Below, one piece after another: positions 53,726 to 62,021 of a stretch of DNA of 64,000 nucleotides. Under the pieces are notes generated by a model that was given only the letters and a program-made list of their open reading frames with translations, made no database searches and was not told the origin of the DNA. A program made the position numbers and the translations under genes. The DNA lies in NCBI GenBank assembly GCA_038206235.1, contig JBBRBB010000010.1:59460-123459 (forward strand), written 5' to 3'. Source of the stretch: JBBRBB01 sp038206235 (lineage in GTDB: Bacteria > Bacteroidota > Bacteroidia > Chitinophagales > Chitinophagaceae). Position 1 is the first letter of the stretch; each line of letters starts with the position of its first letter.

Positions 53726-54544
53726 ATGAAAGCTGTTATCCTTGCGGGAGGATATGGTACAAGAATTAGTGAAGAAAGCGGAGTACGTCCAAAGCCCATG
53801 GTTGAAATTGGCGATAAACCCATTTTATGGCATATCATGAAAATTTATTCTTCTCATGGCATAAATGATTTTATTATTTGCCTGGGTTATAAAGGATATA
53901 TTATAAAAGAATATTTTGCCAATTATTGTCTCAACAACTCTGATGTAACTTTCGACATGCAAAAAAACAGCATGGAGGTGCATAAAAATAATACCGAATC
54001 ATGGAAAGTAACATTAGTAAATACAGGACAAAACTCTATGACTGGCGGTCGACTGAGAATGGCAAGAGATTTTATTGGCAATGAAACTTTCTGCATGACT
54101 TATGGCGATGGCCTGAGTGATGTTGATATTACAGATTCAATTGAATTTCACAAGCAGCAAGACACACTCGCTACACTAACTGCGGTGCAGCAGCCCGGAC
54201 GTTTTGGTGTGTTTAATTTACATGCGGAGGAAACAAAAATTAAACGCTTCCAGGAAAAGCCCAGCGCCGAATCAGATATGCCCTGGATAAACGGCGGATT
54301 TTTTGTTCTTGAGCCTGAGGCAATAGATTACATTGTAGATGATGAAACAGTTTGGGAACGTGAACCACTGGAAAATCTTGCACACAACGGAGAATTATCA
54401 GCTTACCGCCATGCAGGTTTTTGGCAGGCTATGGATACACTGCGCGATAAGCATGTGTTAGAAGAGCTGTGGCAAAGCGGCAAAGCGCCCTGGTATGTAT
54501 GGAATAAATCTCTTTCAAAGGTATTATCAAATGTCGGTGTATAA
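53726..54544 (+). CDS. rfbF: Glucose-1-phosphate cytidylyltransferase
   Basis: 272 residues. MKAVILAGGYGTRISEESGV is the nucleotidyltransferase start and RPKPMVEIGDKPILWHIMKI follows; GLSDVDITDSIEFHKQQDT and NGGFFVLEPEAIDYI complete the RfbF pattern. It joins CTP and glucose 1-phosphate to CDP-glucose, the entry to CDP-3,6-dideoxyhexoses and similar sugars. Normally CDP-glucose 4,6-dehydratase (rfbG) follows; here a generic epimerase/dehydratase, an RfbC-like enzyme and a SAF-domain oxidoreductase follow instead. Confidence 0.9.
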   Translation: MKAVILAGGYGTRISEESGVRPKPMVEIGDKPILWHIMKIYSSHGINDFIICLGYKGYIIKEYFANYCLNNSDVTFDMQKNSMEVHKNNTESWKVTLVNTGQNSMTGGRLRMARDFIGNETFCMTYGDGLSDVDITDSIEFHKQQDTLATLTAVQQPGRFGVFNLHAEETKIKRFQEKPSAESDMPWINGGFFVLEPEAIDYIVDDETVWEREPLENLAHNGELSAYRHAGFWQAMDTLRDKHVLEELWQSGKAPWYVWNKSLSKVLSNVGV

Positions 54545-54870
54545 TACCGCAAATATATTGACGCTCTTGCATAGCCAATTACTTTATAAATAAAATTACA
54601 AGACATATCAAGATTAACGGTCTGACGGGTTGAAGCCGTCTGACCGATATGCAGCACTGTTCACAGAATTCTTTGAAGAACATCGAATGCAGAATAAGTA
54701 TAACAGACAATGCTATGTTCTCCTGCTGGTTTAAAACAGCAACTTCTAAACATTCATTTTTCTAATCTTCTGCAATGCCTGTTTTATTATAAAAATAATG
54801 CATTACATCCTTTCTCAATTTTGTTCACTGTATTTTTTCAATCTCTTATTTTAATAACTCTATTTAGTAA
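54545..54870. other. 326-base gap with the second REP-like palindrome
   Basis: The gap between rfbF and the epimerase gene. The palindrome is at 54617-54645 (listed separately). The rest is AT-rich with no ORF of interest; a separate promoter for the epimerase gene probably lies here. Confidence 0.45.
54617..54645. repeat. REP-like palindrome, copy 2
   Basis: CGGTCTGACGGG-TTGA-AGCCGTCTGACCG: a 29-base element of the same length as that at 3067-3095, sharing the whole right arm AGCCGTCTGACCG. The left arm differs at two or three positions, so the stem is imperfect. It lies 72 bases after rfbF, again just downstream of a gene end. Confidence 0.55.
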
Positions 54871-55959
54871 ATGAAAATTTTAATCACCGGAAATATGGGT
54901 TATGTTGGGCCGGTAGTGGTTAATCAAATGCGAACAGCTTTTCATGATGCTATTATTATTGGCTACGATATGGGTTATTTTGCTTCCTGCTTAACCAATG
55001 CTGATGTATTACCTGAAACAAAGCTTGATGCACAAGTATTTGGAGATGTAAGAACAATCCCAGATTCTGTCTTGCAAGATGTTGATGTAGTTATTCATTT
55101 GGCTGCAATTTCTAATGACCCTATGGGCACTCATTTTGAAAATGTAACACTTGATATAAATTATAAGGCAACCATAAGAATAGCGAAGATGGCAAAGCAG
55201 GCCGGTGTGCGTTCATTCATATTTGCATCAAGCTGCAGCATGTATGGTATTGGCGAGAACAGTTTTAAAGCCGAGAACTCGATACTGAATCCGCTCACAG
55301 CGTATGCCCGCTCCAAAGTATTTGCAGAAAAAGAATTAGAATCGCTGGCTGATGAAAACTTTACACTTACCTCTTTACGCTTTGCAACGGCCTGCGGTAT
55401 GAGCGATAGGCTGCGCCTTGATTTAGTATTGAATGATTTTGCAGCATCAGCAGTAGCTTCAGGAAAAATAAATATTTTGAGTGATGGCACTCCGTGGAGG
55501 CCTCTCATTCATGTGAAAGATATGGCCAAAGCTATTGAGTGGGCAGTAACAAGAGATGCAAATAATGGCGGCGAATTCCTTGCTGTAAACACGGGCAGTA
55601 ATGAATGGAATTTCCAGGTAATTGAATTAGCAGAAGCTGTTGCGGAAATAATTGAAAATACTCAAATATCGCTAAGCAAAGATGCTGGGCCAGACAAGCG
55701 CTCCTTCACAGTAAACTTTAATCTGTTTAAATCTTTAGCTCCAAATCATCAGCCTTCCTATACAATAAAGCAAGCCATCCGGGAATTACAAAAAGGATTA
55801 ACAGCAATCAATTTTAAAAACCAAGACTTTAAAAATTCTTCTCTCATACGCTTGAAAGCCCTTACCAAACTTCAGGAATCTAAAAGAATAAATGATCAAT
55901 TGGAGTGGACTTGCAAAAAAAATAAATTATCGGAAAAAGAAATACATCAGAACTCGTAA
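54871..55959 (+). CDS. NAD-dependent epimerase/dehydratase
   Basis: 362 residues, extended SDR. ILITGNMGYVGPVVVNQMRT is the NAD site (GxxGxxG with N-M), HLAAISNDPMG and FIFASSCSMYGIGENS hold the Ser, and LTAYARSKVFAEKELE the YxxxK pair. C-terminal IKQAIRELQKGLTAINF and a charged tail follow. Unlike canonical RfbG it has no distinctive CDP-glucose dehydratase signature, so it may be the 4,6-dehydratase, a 3/5-epimerase or a reductase of the CDP-sugar branch. The RfbC-like gene follows with an 10-base gap. Confidence 0.8.
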   Translation: MKILITGNMGYVGPVVVNQMRTAFHDAIIIGYDMGYFASCLTNADVLPETKLDAQVFGDVRTIPDSVLQDVDVVIHLAAISNDPMGTHFENVTLDINYKATIRIAKMAKQAGVRSFIFASSCSMYGIGENSFKAENSILNPLTAYARSKVFAEKELESLADENFTLTSLRFATACGMSDRLRLDLVLNDFAASAVASGKINILSDGTPWRPLIHVKDMAKAIEWAVTRDANNGGEFLAVNTGSNEWNFQVIELAEAVAEIIENTQISLSKDAGPDKRSFTVNFNLFKSLAPNHQPSYTIKQAIRELQKGLTAINFKNQDFKNSSLIRLKALTKLQESKRINDQLEWTCKKNKLSEKEIHQNS

Positions 55960-55969
55960 ATCAAGTAAA

Positions 55970-56530
55970 ATGATATTTACTGAAACAAAATTAAAAGGAG
56001 CATATATTATAGATGTAAAAAGAATAGAAGACGACCGCGGCTTTTTTGCAAGAACATTTTGCCAGCGTGAATTTAACGAGCATGGTCTTAAAACAAATAT
56101 TGTACAATCCAATGTGAGCTATAATAAAAGAAGAGCTACACTTCGCGGATTACATATACAATTAACGCCTTATGAAGAAACAAAGCTTGTACGATGCTGC
56201 CGCGGCAGCATCTATGATGTTATTGTTGACCTGCGAAAAGATTCAGAAACATGTAAACAATGGATAGGTGCGCAGCTTACCTCATCAAATTACAAAATGC
56301 TTTATATACCTGCGGGATTTGCGCATGCTTTTATAACTCTCGAAGATGACACCGAAGTGGAATACCAGGTAAGTGAATTTTATACTCCATCAGCAGAGAA
56401 AGGCTTTCGCTGGAACGATCCTTCCTTTAATATTATATGGCCAATTGAACCGCAATTAATTTCTGAGAAAGACCAGGCTCACCCCTTTTTTAAACCAGAA
56501 CTTCCAAAACCATCAAGCTTGAAAGAATAA
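55970..56530 (+). CDS. dTDP-4-dehydrorhamnose 3,5-epimerase-like (RfbC family)
   Basis: 186 residues from the ATG at 55970 (MIFTETKLKGAYIIDVKRIE); the upstream ATG at 55892 would overlap the previous gene by 68 bases. The cupin motifs are DRGFFARTFCQREFNEHGL, VQSNVSYNKRRATLRGLHIQ (with the catalytic His) and MLYIPAGFAHAFITLEDDT. The family epimerises 4-keto sugars at C3/C5; here the substrate is probably a CDP- rather than dTDP-4-keto sugar since rfbA, rfbB and rfbD are absent. It is 2 bases from the SAF-domain gene if that begins at 56533. Confidence 0.85.
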   Translation: MIFTETKLKGAYIIDVKRIEDDRGFFARTFCQREFNEHGLKTNIVQSNVSYNKRRATLRGLHIQLTPYEETKLVRCCRGSIYDVIVDLRKDSETCKQWIGAQLTSSNYKMLYIPAGFAHAFITLEDDTEVEYQVSEFYTPSAEKGFRWNDPSFNIIWPIEPQLISEKDQAHPFFKPELPKPSSLKE

Positions 56531-56532
56531 GT

Positions 56533-57894
56533 GTGATAAAAATTTTAATCCGCAAAAAATATATGATAATAGTTGATTCAGCATTAGGAAAACGTGAAGC
56601 AGAAAATAATCCTGTACGTGTTGGTATGATAGGTGCGGGCTTTATGGGCAGAGGAATTTGTTTACAAATATGTAATCATGTGCCGGGAATGGAGCTTGTA
56701 GCGATCTCTAACCGCAAAATAGAAAAAGCAAAAAAGGCTTACGAAGAAGCAGGTATAAATGATGTGAATGAAGTAAATACGATTTCAGGTTTAGAAGATA
56801 ATATACGTAAGGGAAAATATAGTATAACAGAAAATCCTTTTTTGCTTTGCGAAGCTGAAGGCATAGATGCGATAATAGAAGTGACCGGAGCCGTTGAATT
56901 TGGAGCTAATGTTATTTTGAATGCTATCAATCATGGCAAGCATGTAATATTGATGGATGCTGAATTAGACGGCACTGTAGGTCCCATTTTAAAAGTATAT
57001 GCAGATAATGCCGGAGTTGTGTATACTAATGCTGATGGCGACCAGCCCGGAGTAATTATGAATCTGTATCGCTTTGTAAAATCCATAGGCCTTAAACCTG
57101 TTTTATGTGGTAACATAAAAGGGCTGCATGATCCCTATCGCAACCCAACAACCCAAAAAGCATTTGCAGAAAAATGGGGACAAAATCCTGCAATGGTCTC
57201 TTCATTTGCTGACGGCTCCAAAATTTCTTTTGAGCAAGCGATAGTGGCAAACGGGACAGGCATGCGGGTTGCACGTCGCGGTATGTATGGGCCAAGTGTT
57301 TCATCCGGTTCACACTTAAAAGAAGCGGTAAATCTTTTTCCTCTTGAGGAATTAGTAGATGGCCCGGGCATAGTAGATTATGTTGTTGGTGTTGCAGAAC
57401 CGGGTCCCGGTGTTTTCGTGTTAGGAACAATGGATAATCCCATTCAAAAGCATTATCTCAATTTATATAAATTGGGAGAAGGTCCTCTTTATCTTTTTTA
57501 TACACCTTATCATCTTTGTCATTTTGAAGTTCCTCTTACCGTTGCCCGTGCCGTCTTGTTTCATGATGCGGCATTAACTCCATTAGGAAAGCCCTATGTT
57601 GAAGTAGTGGCAACAGCAAAAAAAGATTTAAAAGCTAATGAAGTTATAGATGGCATTGGTTGTTATATGGTGTATGGCTTATGTGAAAATGCTGATGTTA
57701 CACAACAGCAAGATCTTCTTCCTCTGGGAGTGGCCGAAGGATGTACGCTAAAGAACAAAATACCAAAAGACAAGGTTCTTACTTATGATGATGTAGTGCT
57801 GCCCGAAGGAAGACTAATAGATAAACTTAGAAAAGATCAGGAAGATTATTTTAAGATGAGAACTATAGATGAAAAAAAATCAATGCCACAATAA
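56533..57894 (+). CDS. SAF-domain NAD(P)-dependent oxidoreductase
   Basis: 453 residues (or 443 from the ATG at 56563). N-terminal Rossmann: VRVGMIGAGFMGRGICLQIC, then IIEVTGAVEFGANVILNAIN and HVILMDAELDGTVGPILKVY. The middle has ANGTGMRVARRGMYGPSVSS; the C-terminal part is the SAF domain (PYVEVVATAKKDLKANEVID). It resembles homoserine dehydrogenase-like oxidoreductases that accompany CDP-sugar genes in lipopolysaccharide loci; the reaction is unknown, possibly forming a branched or deoxy sugar. Confidence 0.8.
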   Translation: MIKILIRKKYMIIVDSALGKREAENNPVRVGMIGAGFMGRGICLQICNHVPGMELVAISNRKIEKAKKAYEEAGINDVNEVNTISGLEDNIRKGKYSITENPFLLCEAEGIDAIIEVTGAVEFGANVILNAINHGKHVILMDAELDGTVGPILKVYADNAGVVYTNADGDQPGVIMNLYRFVKSIGLKPVLCGNIKGLHDPYRNPTTQKAFAEKWGQNPAMVSSFADGSKISFEQAIVANGTGMRVARRGMYGPSVSSGSHLKEAVNLFPLEELVDGPGIVDYVVGVAEPGPGVFVLGTMDNPIQKHYLNLYKLGEGPLYLFYTPYHLCHFEVPLTVARAVLFHDAALTPLGKPYVEVVATAKKDLKANEVIDGIGCYMVYGLCENADVTQQQDLLPLGVAEGCTLKNKIPKDKVLTYDDVVLPEGRLIDKLRKDQEDYFKMRTIDEKKSMPQ

Positions 57895-58004
57895 ATTTAG
57901 TTAATACCGATTGTGTCCCGATGTATCGGAACTACTTCGGCATTATACCACATAAGCGGGATTAATTTGAAAATAAAATTGGTATTAACAATAAATTACC
58001 CGCA

Positions 58005-58670
58005 CTATAAATATTTCTCGCCAACGCTTCTGTTTCTAATTTCCTTTGCCGGTACTCCATACACAAGTTTATAATCTCCTATATTTTCAAGTACTAAAGC
58101 ACCTGCACCTATTATGGTATGCTCTCCTGTTTGCACACCATGTTTTATGGTTGCACTAATTGATACGGCTGTAAAATCTCCTATTCTCACATCTCCTCCT
58201 GTTGTTGCGTTAGGGGCCAGGCTTGCAAAATCTCCCACCAAACAATCATGGTCAACACTTGCCTTAGTATTAATGATTGCAAATTTTCCGATTTTAGTAT
58301 TGCTGTTAATTATCGCTCCTGCCATTATCACTGTACCATAATCAATGATTACATTTTTGGCAATTTGTGCTGAAGGATGAATTGCTGTTACAAATTCCAT
58401 ATCATTAGTTATTGAAATTATTTTATCATACACTTTTTTTCTTATCCAATTATCACCTATTGCTATTAAACATGCTCCCACTTTATGTGCTCTAATTAAA
58501 TTTGGCAAATCTTCTTCTTTTCCTAATATTTTATACCCTGAAGTTTCTTCTCCAATATTGCGATGCGAATCAATCAATCCAACTATGCTAAAAAGATTTT
58601 GCTTTTCTATTACATCAATAACAACTTTTGCATGACCGGATGAACCAATAAGTATAATATTTTTTTTCAT
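58005..58670 (-). CDS. PglD-like sugar N-acetyltransferase (NeuD/hexapeptide family)
   Basis: 221 residues from the ATG at 58670 (MKKNIILIGSSGHAKVVIDV). An N-terminal Rossmann-like NeuD/PglD domain with GSSGHAKVV is followed by left-handed beta-helix hexapeptides (IIDYGTVIMAGAIINSNTKI, IGDFTAVSISATIKHGVQTG, TIIGAGALVLENIGDYKLVY). PglD acetylates the 4-amino group of UDP-bacillosamine to give UDP-di-N-acetylbacillosamine. On the minus strand at the right end of the locus, it closes the set PglF-PglE-PglD-PglC. It could instead modify sialic acid (NeuD), but no sialic acid genes are present. Confidence 0.85.
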   Translation of the reverse strand: MKKNIILIGSSGHAKVVIDVIEKQNLFSIVGLIDSHRNIGEETSGYKILGKEEDLPNLIRAHKVGACLIAIGDNWIRKKVYDKIISITNDMEFVTAIHPSAQIAKNVIIDYGTVIMAGAIINSNTKIGKFAIINTKASVDHDCLVGDFASLAPNATTGGDVRIGDFTAVSISATIKHGVQTGEHTIIGAGALVLENIGDYKLVYGVPAKEIRNRSVGEKYL

Positions 58671-58808
58671 AAAAAATTTTTCCTCTGCATAGTTATTCAA
58701 CTATTTTTTATTCTTTCAAACTTTCTTTTCGTTTTTCGTGTAAGCTTAAAAAAAACATTTTCGAACGCCAAACCAAAAATTTCTGCTTTCAAATTTTTTA
58801 AAATTTTA

Positions 58809-58838
58809 TTTGGTTTTTAAAAAACTTTGCTATCTTAG
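58809..58838 (+). promoter_or_regulatory. Possible promoter for the 38-codon ORF
   Basis: TTTG at 58809-58812 and TATCTTAG at 58831-58838 with 18 bases between, close to the Bacteroidota -33/-7 pattern (TTTG, TAnnTTTG). The expected start of transcription is about 30 bases before the ATG at 58878. Confidence 0.35.
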
Positions 58839-58877
58839 CCGCTGAAATTCCATTTTCCTAACTAAAAATCGTGTGTT

Positions 58878-58994
58878 ATGGCAGCCACAAAATTCGTTAA
58901 AGCCAAGTCTGTTGCGGGCACATTTAAAATCATTCATGCAATAGCATGTAAGCGTCCGCATTTATTAAGAAATGGTAAGCGCCGATGTTATTAA
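58878..58994 (+). CDS. Candidate 38-residue basic peptide
   Basis: ATG at 58878, TAA at 58992. The peptide begins MAATKFVKAKSVAG and ends HLLRNGKRRCY, with about ten Lys/Arg in 38 residues, two Cys, and no signal or membrane helix. A promoter-like pair lies about 40 bases upstream. The gap on both sides is free of other genes. It could be a nucleic-acid-binding or antimicrobial-like peptide, or a leader for the following large gene; none of these is shown. Too short for the usual cutoffs. Confidence 0.5.
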   Translation: MAATKFVKAKSVAGTFKIIHAIACKRPHLLRNGKRRCY

Positions 58995-59231
58995 TTCATT
59001 GCGCACATTTTTTTCTTGAAACTTTTCTAATTACTGCTTAAGAGGGCCCGCCAAAATTTTTGGCGAGTTGCTTCCTGAAAAATTTCCAAAATAAAGTTTT
59101 TGAAAAAAATTATTGCCTGTATGTAAATACGCAACCCGCTGTGTTGTGTGCATATAAAGCTTTGCACCCAGGCGATGATTTTGTTCAAGATTAATCAAAT
59201 ATTTTATTAAAAAACCTAAAAATCAATCTCA
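58995..59231. other. 237-base stretch before the G8/PA14 gene
   Basis: Contains a short stem CGCCAA-AATTT-TTGGCG at 59049-59065 without a T tract, and otherwise AT-rich sequence. It may carry the promoter of the G8/PA14 gene or be the 5' leader of a transcript starting before the micro-ORF. Confidence 0.35.
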
Positions 59232-61952
59232 ATGAAAAATTCTAGACGAAGTTTTATCCGCACAACCTCTTTAGCTACTACAGGGCTTCTGTTTCTGTCA
59301 ACTAAAGAAAACAAAAACAAATCCGCAGTAATTGGATGCGGCCCAAATGTATCACCACTCAGTGGAACTATTAGCAGTGTAAAATCGGGGAATTGGTCTG
59401 ACCCTGCAACCTGGGGTGGCAGAGTTCCTCAATTATCAGACACACCGCTTATCTCATCCGGGCACACTGTAAAATTTGATACCAATGCAACGGTATCCGG
59501 TGTGAATATAAACCCTAATGCTCTTCTTGTATTTGATGATCAAAGGTCTGCAGCATTGCAATCTGCTAAAAATGTTGTTGTACAAGGAACATTAAAAATG
59601 ATTCCGGTTTCTTTTTCTGTTGTTCAAACACTTAAATTTATTAATGTTGATGAATCTAAGTTTGTAGGTGGCGGCATGGATGTGTTAAGCACAGATATAG
59701 GTTTATGGGTAATGGGTGCAGGGCAGCTTGATCTGCAGGGCACCAAAAAATCATCATGGACAAATACCATCACTTCTGTAGCGAAAGGTGCTGCTTCATT
59801 CACTGTTGATGATGCCAGTGATTGGCAGATTGGTGATGAAGTTATGATTGTTCCCACAGATAAGGCGATACCTATGAATTGGAACTGGGATTATTTTAAT
59901 AATATTCCCGTTGACCCTTTTTCAAATCAATTTGAAAGAAGAAAAATAAAAACGATTGCAGGAAATACCATTACTCTTGACCGAGCTCTTGATTACGCCC
60001 ATAACGAAGTAGTGGCAGATGCAACAAAAAAATGGTTGCCCGAAGTGGCTAATTTAACCCGCAATGTAATAATAACAGGCACCGATAGAGGACGTGCACA
60101 TATTTTCATTCGCAGTACCAATTTGCAAACATTACGATATGTAGAAGGTTTGTATTTGGGACCAAGAAAAATTCAGGCGGGTAATAACAACATTCCGCAA
60201 CTTATTACAGGCCGTTATGGACTCCATTTTCATCATTGTGATGACGGCTCTGTTGGTAGTGTGGTTGCTGGCTGCTCTTTTCATGATTTAGGAAACAGAG
60301 TGTATGTTCCGCACGTGAGTAATGGCATTACTTTTAGAAAGAATATTGCTTTTAATACTTTGGAAGAAATGTTTTGGTGGGATGTTCCGGAAATAAGCCA
60401 TGACATCATTTACAGATACAATCTAATGGCAATGGGCTTGTTTAATGGAATAGGAGCGGGACTTGGCAAAACAGGCATGATGCTGGGTTCTGGAGAGGGC
60501 AATAAGGCGGTACATAATGTTGCTGTTTATGTTCATAATGATAACAATACCATTGGTGGAGCATTTAACTGGGACGAGGCCAATTCCAGCGTATGGATTT
60601 TCAAAAATAACCTGGCACATAGTAATGGTCTTGGTGTAGGTGTAACGCAAGCCACTACTAAAGTTAATGTAATATCAAACTTTGACAGCTATAATTGCGA
60701 CCAGGGTATATATCACGGGGGTTATATTAATCCCTTTATATATGAGAGGGGTTATCATTACAATTCAAAAGTTGATGTTCACGCATCTGCAAGGAGCTAT
60801 TATTCTGCTTTTAAAGACATTACATTTGATGGTGCAAATCTTTTAGATTATCCCGTTTTTACAGAAGATGGCATATTTTCATCTACACTGCCAAATAAAT
60901 TTATTGAATGCACTTTTAAGAATTATAAAAAAGAAGGGTTATATATTATTTCACGCTCAGGAGCATCAGATAAACACTATAAATGGATTGATTTAATTTG
61001 TTGCACTTTTACAGGAAAAGCTTATGCCATTGACACTCTAAGTACAATTGCCGGTAATCAGGTGAGATTAGAACCTCTGTCAGGGCAATGTGTACAAACA
61101 GATGAAGCCGCAAGCAAAAATTTGATTACAAAGAATATACAGCCATTTGCTGCCAAATTATGGGGAAATGGAAATGGATTATCAGGTGTGTATTACAATG
61201 GCTCAAATTTTAATTCAGAAGCGTTTACAAGAATAGACCCAATGATTCTGTTTGAGTGGCTTACAGATCCTTTGGATGTAAATCATCTTCTTACGGGAGA
61301 CGATTTCTCCATACGCTGGACAGGTCACATTGAAGCTCAATTTTCTGAAAGCTATCAATTCAAAGTACAAGGCAGTGGCGGCTACAGGCTATGGATTAAT
61401 AACGTTTTGATTTTGGACCAGTGGCAGGAATTATTTGATAATACTTATTATGCACTTTCCAATAAAATAAATTTAGTGGCGGGGCAGAAGTATGACTTTA
61501 AGCTTGAATACCATGATTCCGGAGGTCCCAGAAGCGCCTTTTTGTATTGGCAATGTCCATCTATGGAAGCAGATTTCTGGGAGAATGTACCGCAATGCCA
61601 GCTTTATAGTCCTGATAGTCTTGAATCGCAACTGTTAGATGATGATGATGAAAATAATAATTATACTGAAAATAATATTACAGCAAAAGAAACAAACACA
61701 ACGAGCCAATCGCTGAATATTATCGCATATCCAAACCCATCATCAAGCAATTTTAAATTGCTGGTAACAAGCCATAGTAATTCCCCAATCACTCTTATTA
61801 TTTATAATAGGTGGGGCGTAAGATTATTTGCATATCAAAATTTGAATAGTAATTCAACAGTAACTATTGGCAGTAATCTAAAAGCAGGCAGTTACCAGGC
61901 AGTGGCAGAACAAAATGGAGAAAGAAAAACCATTGCTCTCATAAAAATGTAG
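59232..61952 (+). CDS. Surface G8/parallel-beta-helix/PA14 protein with T9SS domain
   Basis: 906 residues. The start has a twin-arginine-like signal (NSRRSFIRTTSLATTGLLF). Residues about 45-170 are a G8 domain (SVKSGNWSDPATWGGRVPQL, ISSGHTVKF). About 170-640 reads like a right-handed beta-helix, with FRKNIAFNTLEEMFWWDVPE-type turns. A PA14 domain spans about 645-777 (GLSGVYYNGSNFNSEAF to FLYWQCPS). After an Asp/Asn-rich linker comes a T9SS sorting domain (IIAYPNPSSSNFKLLVTSHS). The G8-beta-helix pair is shared with CEMIP/TMEM2-like proteins acting on hyaluronan; here it may bind or cleave a polysaccharide. It stands right beside the glycan locus. Confidence 0.85.
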   Translation: MKNSRRSFIRTTSLATTGLLFLSTKENKNKSAVIGCGPNVSPLSGTISSVKSGNWSDPATWGGRVPQLSDTPLISSGHTVKFDTNATVSGVNINPNALLVFDDQRSAALQSAKNVVVQGTLKMIPVSFSVVQTLKFINVDESKFVGGGMDVLSTDIGLWVMGAGQLDLQGTKKSSWTNTITSVAKGAASFTVDDASDWQIGDEVMIVPTDKAIPMNWNWDYFNNIPVDPFSNQFERRKIKTIAGNTITLDRALDYAHNEVVADATKKWLPEVANLTRNVIITGTDRGRAHIFIRSTNLQTLRYVEGLYLGPRKIQAGNNNIPQLITGRYGLHFHHCDDGSVGSVVAGCSFHDLGNRVYVPHVSNGITFRKNIAFNTLEEMFWWDVPEISHDIIYRYNLMAMGLFNGIGAGLGKTGMMLGSGEGNKAVHNVAVYVHNDNNTIGGAFNWDEANSSVWIFKNNLAHSNGLGVGVTQATTKVNVISNFDSYNCDQGIYHGGYINPFIYERGYHYNSKVDVHASARSYYSAFKDITFDGANLLDYPVFTEDGIFSSTLPNKFIECTFKNYKKEGLYIISRSGASDKHYKWIDLICCTFTGKAYAIDTLSTIAGNQVRLEPLSGQCVQTDEAASKNLITKNIQPFAAKLWGNGNGLSGVYYNGSNFNSEAFTRIDPMILFEWLTDPLDVNHLLTGDDFSIRWTGHIEAQFSESYQFKVQGSGGYRLWINNVLILDQWQELFDNTYYALSNKINLVAGQKYDFKLEYHDSGGPRSAFLYWQCPSMEADFWENVPQCQLYSPDSLESQLLDDDDENNNYTENNITAKETNTTSQSLNIIAYPNPSSSNFKLLVTSHSNSPITLIIYNRWGVRLFAYQNLNSNSTVTIGSNLKAGSYQAVAEQNGERKTIALIKM

Positions 61953-61988
61953 ACAATAAATTCAGAATGAAATTTTGAATTTAAAAAG

Positions 61989-62021
61989 ACCGGCTTGAAA
62001 AAATTCAAGGCGGTTTTTTTT
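61989..62021 (+). terminator. Rho-independent terminator after the G8/PA14 gene
   Basis: Stem ACCGGCTTGAA / TTCAAGGCGGT (one mismatch) with a 4-base loop, followed by a run of T residues, 37 bases after the stop codon. Confidence 0.75.

Larger units (their letters stand above)
24987..58670 (+). other. Exopolysaccharide/glycan biosynthesis locus
   Basis: About 33 kb of mostly plus-strand genes: UpxY antiterminator, UDP-sugar dehydrogenase, Wza/Wzc-like export, PglK-like flippase, four GT2, a formyltransferase fusion, four GT4, a Wzy-like polymerase, deacetylases, methyltransferase, acetyltransferase, a Pgl-type initiation set and a CDP-sugar branch. Several genes overlap or are separated by fewer than 15 bases. 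Internal gaps of 100-330 bases (before 33831, 49165, 50466 and 54871) may hold extra promoters. Confidence 0.85.

Noticed and set aside
57895..58004. CCGATGTATCGG inverted repeat between the SAF-domain gene and the PglD-like gene
   Set aside because: A 4-5 bp stem with no T tract; too weak to call a terminator, though it lies between convergent genes.
24987..58670. The glycan locus as a mobile genomic island
   Set aside because: No integrase, transposase, tRNA or direct-repeat boundary is visible in the window, and the base composition looks like the flanks.
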